This document shows positions 7,272 to 14,255 of a stretch of 37,650 nt of DNA, one piece after another (within the stretch, counting starts at the first letter, position 1; every line of letters begins with the position of its first letter). The notes beneath the pieces are model-generated. The model ran no database searches and was not told where the DNA came from. It worked only from the letters and a program-made list of their open reading frames with translations. The DNA comes from a virus: the IMG/VR virus record IMGVR_UViG_3300012929_000017, positions 1 to 37,650 of that record; one strand, written 5' to 3'. Made by a program: the position numbers and the translations under genes.

Positions 7272-7455
7272 ACGAATCAAGGAATTTTATTTTGCCGATA
7301 AACCTTGGCCAGAGGTTTATATGCAAATAGCGCGAATAATGTCACGATTAAAACCAATGGCAGCTAAATATATGCCAGACAAGGATCAGATTGGGCAGAT
7401 TCATTGGTTATGCAGAATGAGCAAACAAGATATGGACGAAGCATTAGAAAATTAA
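7225..7455 (+). CDS. Hypothetical replication-associated protein, 76 aa
   Basis: Starts at ATG 7225 with GGGAGA 6 bases upstream, overlapping the end of the initiator gene by 47 bases in another frame. It is all-helical with no membrane segment, and the middle is aromatic and basic (RIKEFYFADKPWPEVYMQIA). The place after an O-like gene is where lambda-type phages encode the helicase loader P. This protein is much too short for P, and no P-like motif is visible. It could be a helicase-interacting peptide, or unrelated. Confidence 0.65.
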   Translation: MEARYPEITAGEALAKRIKEFYFADKPWPEVYMQIARIMSRLKPMAAKYMPDKDQIGQIHWLCRMSKQDMDEALEN

Positions 7456-7470
7456 TAGGAAAATACAATC

Positions 7471-7680
7471 ATGAAATTCATTGAAACAATAACAATACAC
7501 GAGAATAGCGCACTTGTTCCAATTGACCGGATAAAAGTTATAAATTTCGGCTGCTATGAACATGGTTATGAAATCATCATTGTTTCTGATGATGGCGAAT
7601 GGAGTGAATGTTTTGGGGATGACGATGAAAAAGGTCAAAAACGTTATGATCAGCTCAAGCAAATAATCAACGCTTACTGA
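7471..7680 (+). CDS. Hypothetical protein, 69 aa
   Basis: A small acidic protein with alternating strands (IHENSALVPIDRIKVINF, then YEIIIVSDDGEWSECF) and a helical end. This looks like a compact alpha-beta fold. AGGAAAA precedes ATG. It lies between the replication and nuclease genes. No family was recognised. Confidence 0.65.
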   Translation: MKFIETITIHENSALVPIDRIKVINFGCYEHGYEIIIVSDDGEWSECFGDDDEKGQKRYDQLKQIINAY

Positions 7681-7727
7681 GAATGATACACTGACTAGGT
7701 TAAAATTAAGGCAAGGATGCCTAACAA

Positions 7728-8186
7728 ATGAACAAACGCTATTTAAGCGCCGTCAGTGACTTATACGGCACGAAAGAACCTACCCGCAACGTACATACCA
7801 AAATCACGAGAAAGTCTAGCCACGGTCAAATATCGAAGCATAGGCGCAATATTGAGGCCGGTTTACAAATGAAACTCGTCGCTTGGCTATGGGGAATTGG
7901 AAAACGTCCGATATGTATCGGAAACGAAGGAAAACGATCAATAAACGGACATCATCGGGCAAAGCTCATGGGTTTGTGGCCGGGCGCAAGTGATTTGTTC
8001 CTGCCTTATCTTCGGAATGGCTATGGTGGATACTGGATTGAACTAAAGCGTCCTGGGGAAATCCCCCGGGAGAATCAGGTCGAGTTCCTAGACGAGATGC
8101 AAAAGAACGGGTACAAAACCGGCTGGTTTGATAATCTTGAATTGGCACAACAAAGTATATTGGAGTACCTGAATGGCAGAATTTAA
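7728..8186 (+). CDS. VRR-NUC domain nuclease
   Basis: A 152-residue PD-(D/E)XK-type nuclease of the VRR-NUC family. Catalytic motif 1 is LWPGASDLFLP, whose Asp is the metal ligand. Motif 2 is GGYWIELKRPGEIPRENQ, which supplies the E-x-K. VEFLDEMQKNGYKTGWFDN matches the family's conserved helix and strand after the catalytic lysine. The N-terminal 45 residues are basic, with an invariant-type E at NIEAGLQMKLVAWL. Phage VRR-NUC proteins often stand alone, as here, and are thought to act on branched DNA in replication or recombination. Its stop overlaps the endolysin start by 14 bases. Confidence 0.85.
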   Translation: MNKRYLSAVSDLYGTKEPTRNVHTKITRKSSHGQISKHRRNIEAGLQMKLVAWLWGIGKRPICIGNEGKRSINGHHRAKLMGLWPGASDLFLPYLRNGYGGYWIELKRPGEIPRENQVEFLDEMQKNGYKTGWFDNLELAQQSILEYLNGRI

Positions 8187-8739
8187 ACCGGCATTGGAAT
8201 TTGTCCTTGAAGCGGAAGGCTCAGAGTTCGTGGACGACCCAGCGGATAGCGGAGGCGCAACAAAGGCCGGTATCTCATTGCGATTCCTGCGAAGCTTGCC
8301 AGAGGAACGTTTGAAGCGATACGGGATTTTTGGCGCACCACAAGCAGCGGATGTAAAGGAATTGACCGATTCACAGATTGCGTTGATTTACGAATGGGAA
8401 TTCTGGACGACTGCGCCTTTTGAGAAAATATTTGCTCAGGAAGTGGCTGCGTATGTTTTTTCAATGTCAGTGTTGCATGGTTTGGCCCAGGCAATAAAAA
8501 TATTGCAACGGGCAACCTGGGCAGTTTGGGGTTGTATAGATTATCTGGATGATGATGGCATCTTGGGTAAACAAACTTTGCAGGTTGTAAATCATTTGGC
8601 AGAAACTGATCAATTTTCAGATTGGCTTCGAATTGCACTAATTGCGGAACATGCGGGCTATTGCAGGATGCTGGCCGAAATACGACCCAAGGACAGGAGG
8701 TTTTTACATGGATGGCTTGAGCGATGCTACAAAATCTAA
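8173..8739 (+). CDS. Endolysin, GH108-family muramidase
   Basis: A 188-residue lysis enzyme predicted to cut peptidoglycan. The N-terminus carries the GH108 signature, a catalytic Glu in VLEAEGSEFVDDPADSGGAT followed by KAGIS. The C-terminal half fits the peptidoglycan-binding part of the family (DDDGILGKQTLQVVN). Length is normal for the family. No signal peptide is seen, so it depends on the holin encoded next to it (8708), whose start lies inside the end of this gene. Confidence 0.85.
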   Translation: MAEFKPALEFVLEAEGSEFVDDPADSGGATKAGISLRFLRSLPEERLKRYGIFGAPQAADVKELTDSQIALIYEWEFWTTAPFEKIFAQEVAAYVFSMSVLHGLAQAIKILQRATWAVWGCIDYLDDDGILGKQTLQVVNHLAETDQFSDWLRIALIAEHAGYCRMLAEIRPKDRRFLHGWLERCYKI

Positions 8740-9211
8740 ACTGGAAAAGGTTGTCGGCGTGGCTGCGCCTCTTCTGGCTAAGGCACTGTTTGGCACTGCT
8801 GGGGGCGTCGTTGCTAGCCTTCTGGCTAACCTTTTCGGTATTTCTAACCCAGATGATCTTGCCAGCGCAATAGCAAATGACCCTGATGCAGCGGTCAAGC
8901 TCAGACAGCTGGAACTACAACATGCCGATTTTCTGGCAGACATTGACCGGCAGAATTTCTCCACGGAAGCAACGGATAGACAGGACGCGAGAAAGTATGC
9001 GCCCAGCAACCGGTCATTTTTGATTACCATGACGTTTTTGGTCACAGCGGGATTCTTTACCGTCCTGTTGCTGATGTTCGTGCCTTGGCAAATTACAGAG
9101 GAAGGGAAGCAACTCCTCTCGATGCTTGTCGGAATGCTTGCGAGCAAATGGCAAACCATGATCGACTTTTATTTTGGTTCTTCCCATTCTCAGGATGCAA
9201 AGTTAAAGTAA
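8708..9211 (+). CDS. Holin, 3TM-type
   Basis: A 167-residue protein starting at ATG 8708 with an ideal AGGAGG 7 bases upstream (longer readings run back into the endolysin). Hydrophobic segments lie at about residues 15-45 (Ala/Gly-rich, VVGVAAPLLAKALFG), 103-125 (FLITMTFLVTAGFFTVLLLM) and 133-155 (LLSMLVGMLASKWQTMIDFY). The charged middle has LRQLELQHADFLADIDRQ and the N-x-x-S-T-E-A-T-D-R-Q-D-A-R-K motif common in holins of the 3TM class. It forms a lysis pair with the endolysin. Confidence 0.8.
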   Translation: MDGLSDATKSKLEKVVGVAAPLLAKALFGTAGGVVASLLANLFGISNPDDLASAIANDPDAAVKLRQLELQHADFLADIDRQNFSTEATDRQDARKYAPSNRSFLITMTFLVTAGFFTVLLLMFVPWQITEEGKQLLSMLVGMLASKWQTMIDFYFGSSHSQDAKLK

Positions 9212-9227
9212 AGCTTTAAGTTGTTTT
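9203..9227 (+). terminator. Weak terminator after the lysis genes
   Basis: TTAAAG-N5-CTTTAA followed by GTTGTTTTT, directly after the holin stop and before the convergent small-gene operon. The stem is AT-only and 6 bp, so it is weak support. Confidence 0.35.
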
Positions 9228-9331
9228 TACATTTTCCATGTAGCAATTATAATTGAAATTGTAATTGCTATTAATGCAAAAGTTGGAGCGCCAATAAATA
9301 TATCCAGTAAGATTTCAGTATAAATACTCAT
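9227..9331 (-). CDS. Small membrane peptide, 34 aa
   Basis: Last gene of the leftward operon that starts at 9922. Thirty-four residues, MSIYTEILLDIF then APTFALIAITISIIIATWK, with one strong transmembrane segment and a short basic end. AAGGGA lies about 11 bases before ATG. It lies against the holin end, but on the opposite strand and under the operator-controlled promoter, so it may be a membrane effector and not part of lysis. Confidence 0.5.
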   Translation of the reverse strand: MSIYTEILLDIFIGAPTFALIAITISIIIATWKM

Positions 9332-9345
9332 TTGTTAATTTTCCC

Positions 9346-9465
9346 TTAAAATGGCAATTTTTCTTCTTCGATATTGGCTTCCGTTTGTTGCTCATATTCT
9401 TCGATGCAGACTTCACAGTATGCGTTGAAGCAATGGCAATATTCAATTTCGTTTTCTATAGTCAT
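9346..9465 (-). CDS. Small Cys-rich acidic protein, 39 aa
   Basis: Its four cysteines and one histidine are packed as EYCHCFNAYCEVC, a plausible single zinc knuckle, followed by an acidic Glu-rich tail. Its start overlaps the stop of the preceding gene by 4 bases. No strong Shine-Dalgarno is visible, so coupling is assumed. Function unknown; the size and acidity would suit a protein that inhibits a host factor. Confidence 0.5.
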   Translation of the reverse strand: MTIENEIEYCHCFNAYCEVCIEEYEQQTEANIEEEKLPF

Positions 9466-9650
9466 TTTTTTATTTTCTCTTTAAGAAATTTTTCAAGCTT
9501 ACTTAATGAACAAATTATTTCATAAATTGAATTATATAATTTTAAATTTTTATCTACTTCATCCTCCTCAGTAAGTAAAGGAAATATTATGTTTCTGGTT
9601 TCCAAAAGATCGTGATATTTTTTTATGTCTTGTTCGAGCATTTTAATCAT
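9462..9650 (-). CDS. Hypothetical helical protein, 62 aa
   Basis: Lys/Glu-rich helical protein (MLEQDIKKYHDLLETRNI, later IICSLSKLEKFLKEKIKK), probably coiled coil. AAGGA lies 8 bases before ATG. It directly abuts the stop of the upstream gene in the leftward operon. Unrecognised. Confidence 0.65.
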   Translation of the reverse strand: MIKMLEQDIKKYHDLLETRNIIFPLLTEEDEVDKNLKLYNSIYEIICSLSKLEKFLKEKIKK

Positions 9651-9866
9651 TTACATTTTCCTTATAGCAATATCAATATCAGAAGCTAAATCACGGAGAT
9701 GTTCAATAAAATTTTTCAGATTCCAATCATCAAATTCTCCCCATATTCCTACGTCATCGTCTGATTCCATTATTAACTGACATATTTCTTCCATCGATTT
9801 ATCCTCGGGAAATAATGAAAGATGATGGCGTAATACCATTAATTCACCGGCTGATAATTTGGTCAT
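9651..9866 (-). CDS. Hypothetical acidic protein, 71 aa
   Basis: I prefer ATG 9866 over 9872 because AAGGA lies at proper distance only from the former, and the upstream peptide gene then ends in an ATGA overlap. It is acidic and helical (SLFPEDKSMEEICQLIMES, DDWNLKNFIEHLRDLASD). Unrecognised. It is in the operator-controlled leftward operon. Confidence 0.65.
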   Translation of the reverse strand: MTKLSAGELMVLRHHLSLFPEDKSMEEICQLIMESDDDVGIWGEFDDWNLKNFIEHLRDLASDIDIAIRKM

Positions 9867-9922
9867 TTGCATTTTCCTTTTTCGTGAATGTTACGGCATT
9901 TTGGACAACGGTAATACATCAT
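9863..9922 (-). CDS. Leader peptide with CxxC, 19 aa
   Basis: Nineteen codons, MMYYRCPKCRNIHEKGKCK, with AAGGAAA before ATG and an ATGA overlap with the next gene. The CPKC plus a later Cys and His resembles a truncated zinc ribbon. It could be a real micro-protein or a leader that couples translation of the operon. The good ribosome site and exact overlap are the evidence. Confidence 0.45.
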   Translation of the reverse strand: MMYYRCPKCRNIHEKGKCK

Positions 9923-9954
9923 TTGTTTCCTTATCAATTCGTTAAAGTAAAACT

Positions 9955-9982
9955 AGTCTACCACAATGCGAGGTAATGTCAA
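9955..9982 (-). promoter_or_regulatory. Strong leftward promoter with operator O3 in its spacer
   Basis: On the minus strand, TTGACA (9977-9982, perfect -35), a 16-base spacer, then TAGACT (9955-9960). Operator O3, ACCAC-AATGC-GAGGT on the plus strand (9960-9974), fills the spacer. It drives the small-gene operon 9922-9227. Confidence 0.75.
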
Positions 9983-9996
9983 CCGCTTTAAGAGGT
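9982..9996. promoter_or_regulatory. Operator O4
   Basis: ACCGC-TTTAA-GAGGT, the same half-site and 5-base spacer pattern as O1-O3. It abuts the -35 box of the leftward promoter, 22 bases centre-to-centre from O3, about two helical turns, which would allow side-by-side binding. Confidence 0.6.
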
Positions 9997-10069
9997 ATTT
10001 TTGATGACTATGCAATAATATTCAGATGTTGTATAACTATTGATATCGTACTCAAGGATTGAGCAAGCA

Positions 10070-10510
10070 ATGGCTAAATCGGAACGAAAGCCACAAGTAA
10101 AACTAACACCAGCATTGGAAGATGAAATTTGTCTTGGTATTAGTACCTCTCCTTATATGCTTGAAGAATTATGCAAAGAAAATCCTCATTGGCCACGCGC
10201 AAACCTAATTTATGAACGACGTATACTTGACCCTTCTTTCGGAGAGAGGTTCGCGCGAGCCAAGCAAGCGCAGATAGAAGTTTTAGTGATGCACGCGTTT
10301 AACATTACGCGTCAAAGAGATATTTATCTAAGTGATCGTGAAGGAAATCCATCTAGCGATCATGGCATTCTTAATGCCCGCAAAATGGAAGTTGATTTGA
10401 TCAAGTGGCTTGCTGCAAAACTTGCGCCAAAAATTTATGGGGATACGAACAAGAATGCTAATGCCAATGATGGCGAAGATTTTATCAGCAAGAATCGCGA
10501 CAAAATATAA
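10070..10510 (+). CDS. Terminase small subunit (TerS)
   Basis: A 146-residue packaging protein that recognises phage DNA and hands it to the large subunit. The N-terminal region has LTPALEDEICLGISTSPYML followed by an HTH-like LCKENPHWPRANLIYERRIL. A helical middle (FARAKQAQIEVLVMHAF) is typical of oligomerisation in Sf6/P22-type TerS. LNARKMEVDLIKWLAAKLAP-KIYGD is the conserved closing motif of this class. The tail is Asn/Asp-rich. It sits 15 bases before terL. The start is ATG 10070; longer readings lack a ribosome site. AAGGA lies about 11 bases upstream. Confidence 0.85.
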   Translation: MAKSERKPQVKLTPALEDEICLGISTSPYMLEELCKENPHWPRANLIYERRILDPSFGERFARAKQAQIEVLVMHAFNITRQRDIYLSDREGNPSSDHGILNARKMEVDLIKWLAAKLAPKIYGDTNKNANANDGEDFISKNRDKI

Positions 10511-10525
10511 GGATAGCTCCACGTC

Positions 10526-12046
10526 ATGGATGACGCCGGATTAATAGAGATAGTCAGGGATTTCACGAAGTTCGCACCGGACTGTCTCGTTATACGTACA
10601 AAGTCAGGATCAGTTGCTCCTCTCAAGCTCAATCGTGCGCAAATTTATGCACACGAGAAGCTCGAGAAGCAGAAAAAAGATACCGGCCGCGTACGCGCAC
10701 TTATACTCAAAGGCAGACAACAAGGATTAAGCACTTATATTCAGGCCAGACTCTTTCATCAGGTCATTACCCGTTTGGGTACGAAAGCTTATATCCTGAC
10801 TCACGAAGCAGAAGCAACAAAAAACTTGTTTGAAATGACGCAGAGGTATTATGACAAACTTCCCCGAGGTCTCGCCCCAATTGCCGATAAGTCTAACCAG
10901 CGTGAGTTGCAGTTTCGCAAGATTGATTGCGGATATTCCGTGGGAACGGCAGGAAATAAGGGAGCTGGACGCTCGCAGACTATCCAGCTTTTTCATGGGA
11001 GTGAGGTCGCATTTTGGCCTAACGCCGAGGAACATGCTAGAGGTGTATTACAAGCAATCAGTAATGAGCCTGGCACTGAAATACTATTAGAGAGTACAGC
11101 AAATGGCATTGGCAATTATTATCACAACATGTGGAAAGCAGCCGAGTCCCGGGCAAGCGAATACATTGCAATTTTTATACCGTGGTATTGGCAATCCGAA
11201 TATACCGCGAGTGCGGAAGGCTTTAGCCCGACTGAGGAAGAGACATTTTTTAAATCAATATACGGAATCGATGGCCTTACAGATCGTCATCTTGCATGGC
11301 GAAGACTAAAGATAGCTGAATTCAGCAATGACCACGATATTGGTCTTGAGTCATTCAAACAAGAGTTTCCATTTTCCGCAACTGAAGCATTCCTCAATCC
11401 AATTGCTAACGTATTTATCAATTCAAAGCACGTTCATAAGGCACGCAAGCAACGTCTTGAATCGGAGTCAAAGATCGTTATAGGCGTTGATGTTGCACTG
11501 GGTGACACTGATAAAACAGCAATCATTCGTCGCAAGGGTCGTGTGGTCTTCGGTCTGGAAACCTATCGCAACATGAATACGATGGAAATAGCGGGCTACC
11601 TGAAAAAGCTCATCGAGAAAGAAAATCCACACCGCGTATATATCGACTGTATTGGCGTAGGCGCTGGCGTGGTTGACAGACTACGTGAGCATGGCTATGA
11701 CCATGTTGTTGGTGTGAACGTGGCACGGTCTGCAAATAACAAGGACAAGTTCCGCAATCTTCGCGCTGAGCTATGGTCAGACATGCGGGACTGGCTGACG
11801 CAGGAAATGCCGGTGCAATTGCCTGATGATGATGTCTTGCATGGCGATCTATGCAACCTTGGTTACAAGTATGATTCGTCCGGTCGGCTGGTGATTGAAA
11901 GCAAGGATGATCTAAAGGCTCGTGGTATGCCATCACCCGATACGGCCGATGCATTGGCGATGACGTTTTATTCTGGTTATTATGAAACAGATGGCGAAAA
12001 CTCTATAACGACTGTGCCGAAGTTAAGGCCGGGAATGTTTTTCTGA
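10526..12046 (+). CDS. Terminase large subunit (TerL)
   Basis: A 506-residue packaging motor: ATPase plus headful nuclease. A deviant Walker A, LKGRQQGLST, lies at residues 61-70; HGSEVAFW holds the Walker B region with catalytic Glu; LLESTANG is the coupling motif III near residue 190. The nuclease domain has VIGVDVALGDTDKTA (first Asp), VYIDCIGVGAGVVDRL and SPDTADALAMTF (last Asp). Length is usual. The class (GRQQGxST with ESTANG) is that of P22/Sf6-like and many temperate-type podoviruses, which package by headful. That agrees with a circularly permuted genome and a contig that closes anywhere. Confidence 0.95.
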   Translation: MDDAGLIEIVRDFTKFAPDCLVIRTKSGSVAPLKLNRAQIYAHEKLEKQKKDTGRVRALILKGRQQGLSTYIQARLFHQVITRLGTKAYILTHEAEATKNLFEMTQRYYDKLPRGLAPIADKSNQRELQFRKIDCGYSVGTAGNKGAGRSQTIQLFHGSEVAFWPNAEEHARGVLQAISNEPGTEILLESTANGIGNYYHNMWKAAESRASEYIAIFIPWYWQSEYTASAEGFSPTEEETFFKSIYGIDGLTDRHLAWRRLKIAEFSNDHDIGLESFKQEFPFSATEAFLNPIANVFINSKHVHKARKQRLESESKIVIGVDVALGDTDKTAIIRRKGRVVFGLETYRNMNTMEIAGYLKKLIEKENPHRVYIDCIGVGAGVVDRLREHGYDHVVGVNVARSANNKDKFRNLRAELWSDMRDWLTQEMPVQLPDDDVLHGDLCNLGYKYDSSGRLVIESKDDLKARGMPSPDTADALAMTFYSGYYETDGENSITTVPKLRPGMFF

Positions 12047-12062
12047 TGATAAGGAATAGCGA

Positions 12063-12305
12063 ATGAAAGTCATGGTATGTGAGCCAACTTCCAAGGAAAT
12101 GGATATAAACTTCTCATTGATAAGCATCACGGAGAAATCTGATTTTGGCATATCTCCGGCAGTTATTTTGTTCATGCAGTTTAATGAGCGAACTTATAAC
12201 GCTATATGTTCGCTTGTATCGTTTAAAGATAAAGAATCGGCATGGGCTACGCTTGAACCAATGATTAAAACATTATTGGATAAATGTTATTCAAATCAAC
12301 CATAA
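12063..12305 (+). CDS. Hypothetical protein, 80 aa (paralogue of next gene)
   Basis: It shares with the following gene the pattern MK-(V/I)-M-(V/I)-x-E-P, (D/E)-INFSL-(I/V)-S-(I/V)-T, LFMQFN-(E/D)-x-TYN, KESA and a Cys near the end. The two are clearly a tandem duplication. Compact alpha-beta protein without recognisable motif. It follows terL by 16 bases and is co-transcribed with it. Confidence 0.75.
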   Translation: MKVMVCEPTSKEMDINFSLISITEKSDFGISPAVILFMQFNERTYNAICSLVSFKDKESAWATLEPMIKTLLDKCYSNQP

Positions 12306-12315
12306 GGAACGTGAA

Positions 12316-12567
12316 ATGAAAATAATGATTCATGAACCAATAACGCAAGAAGTGGAAATAAACTTTTCATTAGTAAGTGTTACTGATCGAAATGCTTCTT
12401 TTGAAAATCCAGTGGTAGCATTATTTATGCAGTTTAATGATGAAACCTATAATTGTTGTGTAGAACTATCGGCATTAAGAAATAAAGAAAGTGCATTGAC
12501 TGTGCTTCAAGCAGCGATAAATACATTAGTAAATCAGTGTTACGATAAGGAATATATTCATGATTGA
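12316..12567 (+). CDS. Hypothetical protein, 83 aa (paralogue of previous gene)
   Basis: Tandem copy of the 12063 gene: INFSLVSVTDR, VALFMQFNDETYN and NKESALTVLQAAINTLVNQC align throughout, with only about half the residues kept. Its stop overlaps the next start by 8 bases. Unrecognised family. The divergence suggests an old duplication with separate functions or a heteromer. Confidence 0.75.
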   Translation: MKIMIHEPITQEVEINFSLVSVTDRNASFENPVVALFMQFNDETYNCCVELSALRNKESALTVLQAAINTLVNQCYDKEYIHD

Positions 12568-12994
12568 TCATAAACCGCTCAGCACTGAATGGAAGTCATT
12601 GCAGCAAAAGAAAACACGCAAAAACAAACTTGATGTTGGCAAGCTATACGTACGCTACAAGCCACGCAAGCATGGTCGACATACGATGATGGTTTACATT
12701 GGCAATGAGATTATGGAACGCATGGGTTGGCAAACTGGAACGCGCATGGACATACTCCGCCATGAATCACGCCATACGCAATTCATCATCATGCCGGACT
12801 TGCAAGGCACGGTCATTTCACGTGGGGACAAAGCTCATGCTGGATTGGTGCAACTGGTTACGGATAAAAGCTATCCGTTTGATGATGACGAATCTATTCC
12901 GGTTCACTTCATGGAATACCGAAACTATATCCTGTTTGACATTGGCCAACCTGAGATTGAAGGATTTAAGCGGTCAGGACTTAGTTTCACGTAG
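12560..12994 (+). CDS. Hypothetical phage protein, 144 aa
   Basis: N-terminal basic stretch (WKSLQQKKTRKNKLDVGKLY), then a beta-rich body with HTMMVYIGNEIMERMGW and TGTRMDILRHESRHTQFIIM, which slightly resembles swapped-hairpin AbrB-like proteins. The resemblance is weak. Last gene of the terminase transcript before the accessory operon. Function unknown. Confidence 0.7.
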   Translation: MIDHKPLSTEWKSLQQKKTRKNKLDVGKLYVRYKPRKHGRHTMMVYIGNEIMERMGWQTGTRMDILRHESRHTQFIIMPDLQGTVISRGDKAHAGLVQLVTDKSYPFDDDESIPVHFMEYRNYILFDIGQPEIEGFKRSGLSFT

Positions 12995-13123
12995 AACTAT
13001 ACGAGACTGACGACTGGCAAACACCATGGCGTAGCGATCGCGATTAGCGCAAAAACGCATGAGAGTGACAGAATATGTTTCATATTGGTGATACCCGAAT
13101 CCATGGGGCAATCAATTTACACG

Positions 13124-13158
13124 ATATCAACAGGGTTATCAACAGTTTTTGTGGATAA
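13124..13158. promoter_or_regulatory. Cluster of DnaA-box-like sites
   Basis: ATATCAACA (13124-13132), TTATCAACA (13136-13144, one mismatch) and TGTGGATAA (13150-13158, the perfect complement of TTATCCACA) fall within 35 bases in the non-coding gap between convergent operons. E. coli-type DnaA boxes are TTATCCACA. A role in replication or in titrating host DnaA is inference. Confidence 0.5.
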
Positions 13159-13184
13159 AAAAACGGGGTTACAGACGTAACCCC
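13157..13184 (-). terminator. Strong terminator of the accessory operon
   Basis: GGGGTTAC-AGAC-GTAACCCC, an 8-bp perfect stem. Read on the minus strand it is followed by C and seven T residues. It closes the leftward accessory operon, whose last gene ends at 13236. Confidence 0.85.
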
Positions 13185-13235
13185 AAACGTGTATCGTTCA
13201 CGGAAGTGCGCATATTATCAGGGTTTGATCAGGTG

Positions 13236-13502
13236 TCAATGATCAGTTGCTACGATAAGCTCACCGCCATTAACAGTTGCATATTTACGATTTAAAAGAT
13301 CGACAGTGTTCATTAGGATAGGGTCTTCAGTCCAAGTAGCCATGCTAAAAATAATGTTCATCATGGCAGACATATACGCGCTGATTACTATGTTAATTGC
13401 TGGTATGGCATTGTTAGGTAATTCATCCATCATAATTTCTTCGCAGAAGTTAATAAGCATATGACTGAATTTATCGATTAGTTCTTTATGGTCATCATTC
13501 AT
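13236..13502 (-). CDS. Hypothetical protein, 88 aa
   Basis: Last gene of the leftward accessory operon. Mostly helical with a hydrophobic middle (AIPAINIVISAYMSAMMNII) that could be buried or membrane-associated. The start overlaps the upstream stop (ATGAATGA). Unrecognised. Confidence 0.65.
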   Translation of the reverse strand: MNDDHKELIDKFSHMLINFCEEIMMDELPNNAIPAINIVISAYMSAMMNIIFSMATWTEDPILMNTVDLLNRKYATVNGGELIVATDH

Positions 13503-13710
13503 TTATCCATTCTCTCCATGTTTTTGTTTGGGATGTGCCATCAGTAAGATGACAGGTAATCTTGATTGATCCATCTTGGCATTGTTCGGCGAATTGTTTT
13601 TGCAATTTGCGTATTTCGACTTTGGTTTCTTCGGAATAGCCAGAGCAGAGATGCAAGATGCCATGCTCATAGTCATGATGGCATTTACGAATCATTACTA
13701 AGCGCAACAT
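13495..13710 (-). CDS. Hypothetical protein, 71 aa
   Basis: A small basic and Cys/His-containing protein (KCHHDYEHGILHLCSGYSEE), followed by a helix and a strand pair ending TWREWINE. The Cys/His spacing could bind a metal. The start is uncertain: ATG 13710 or ATG 13695. Both lie inside the end of the preceding membrane-peptide gene, so coupling is likely. Confidence 0.6.
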   Translation of the reverse strand: MLRLVMIRKCHHDYEHGILHLCSGYSEETKVEIRKLQKQFAEQCQDGSIKITCHLTDGTSQTKTWREWINE

Positions 13711-13810
13711 AAAAAAGAATAAAACCCATTAATCCGATGGCTATTTTCAGTCCGAAAGCTATACCAAGCATTCCACCTGCTATCCCACCTGTAACAACTT
13801 TAAACATCAT
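13685..13810 (-). CDS. Small membrane protein, 41 aa
   Basis: MMFKVVTGGIAGGMLGIAFG then LKIAIGLMGFILFYVALS: two short glycine-rich hydrophobic segments, the second a clear transmembrane helix. AAGGA lies 9 bases upstream, the start overlaps the preceding stop (ATGA), and the end overlaps the 71-residue gene. It looks like a holin- or toxin-like micro-membrane protein, but there is no direct evidence. Confidence 0.55.
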   Translation of the reverse strand: MMFKVVTGGIAGGMLGIAFGLKIAIGLMGFILFYVALSNDS

Positions 13811-13950
13811 GGCTTTTCATCCTTAAGCATTTTTAATGAATACTCCAGCGCTTGAATATAGATATCAACATTTTCGAATCGTGAGTTCGACATATTGAAA
13901 ATCAGTTTTTCAAGTGAGTTTATCAATGTTTTTCTACAGCATTTATTCAT
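13807..13950 (-). CDS. Hypothetical protein, 47 aa
   Basis: Begins MNKCCRKTLINSLEKLIF, then an amphipathic helical part (IQALEYSLKMLKDEKP). GGGAG lies 8 bases before ATG. Start and stop both overlap neighbours by 4 bases, the main support for coding. Unrecognised. Confidence 0.6.
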   Translation of the reverse strand: MNKCCRKTLINSLEKLIFNMSNSRFENVDIYIQALEYSLKMLKDEKP

Positions 13951-14255
13951 TCTATTATCTCCCAATCGTCACGCATTATTAATAGTAAGTTCAATTGTGG
14001 ATAGTAACCATGTTTGCAGGGGGTCAATAAATCTTTAGGATATCTTTCAAAGTCATCTATGCCCATGTCTGGATGCTGCCTGTCACCTTTCATTTTTAAA
14101 ATGGACATTCCCCTTGCTTTTGCATCTTCAATCGTATCATAAGGTGTAAACATTAACGTTACATAACAACCCATGAGATATTCATCAGGTTCGAAAAAAG
14201 GACTACGAATCTTTGCGCCATTACGAAGTGCTGCGAGGGCTTCTTCAAATATCAT
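13947..14255 (-). CDS. Tad2-like (DUF2829) protein, candidate anti-Thoeris factor
   Basis: A 102-residue protein with the DUF2829 layout: opening MIFEEALAALRNGAKIRSPFF, matching the family start 'F-x-E-A-L-x-x-L-(K/R)-x-G-x-x-(V/I)-R-R', then DEYLMGCYV, and the ending LLLIMRDDWEIIE, matching the family's closing D-W-E-(I/V). DUF2829 includes Tad2, which sequesters the signalling nucleotide of the Thoeris defence. The usual Trp after the R-R motif is replaced (SPFF). The middle is longer than in minimal members. Anti-Thoeris activity is inferred, since many DUF2829 proteins are untested. It sits in an accessory operon, as expected for a counter-defence gene. Confidence 0.65.
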   Translation of the reverse strand: MIFEEALAALRNGAKIRSPFFEPDEYLMGCYVTLMFTPYDTIEDAKARGMSILKMKGDRQHPDMGIDDFERYPKDLLTPCKHGYYPQLNLLLIMRDDWEIIE

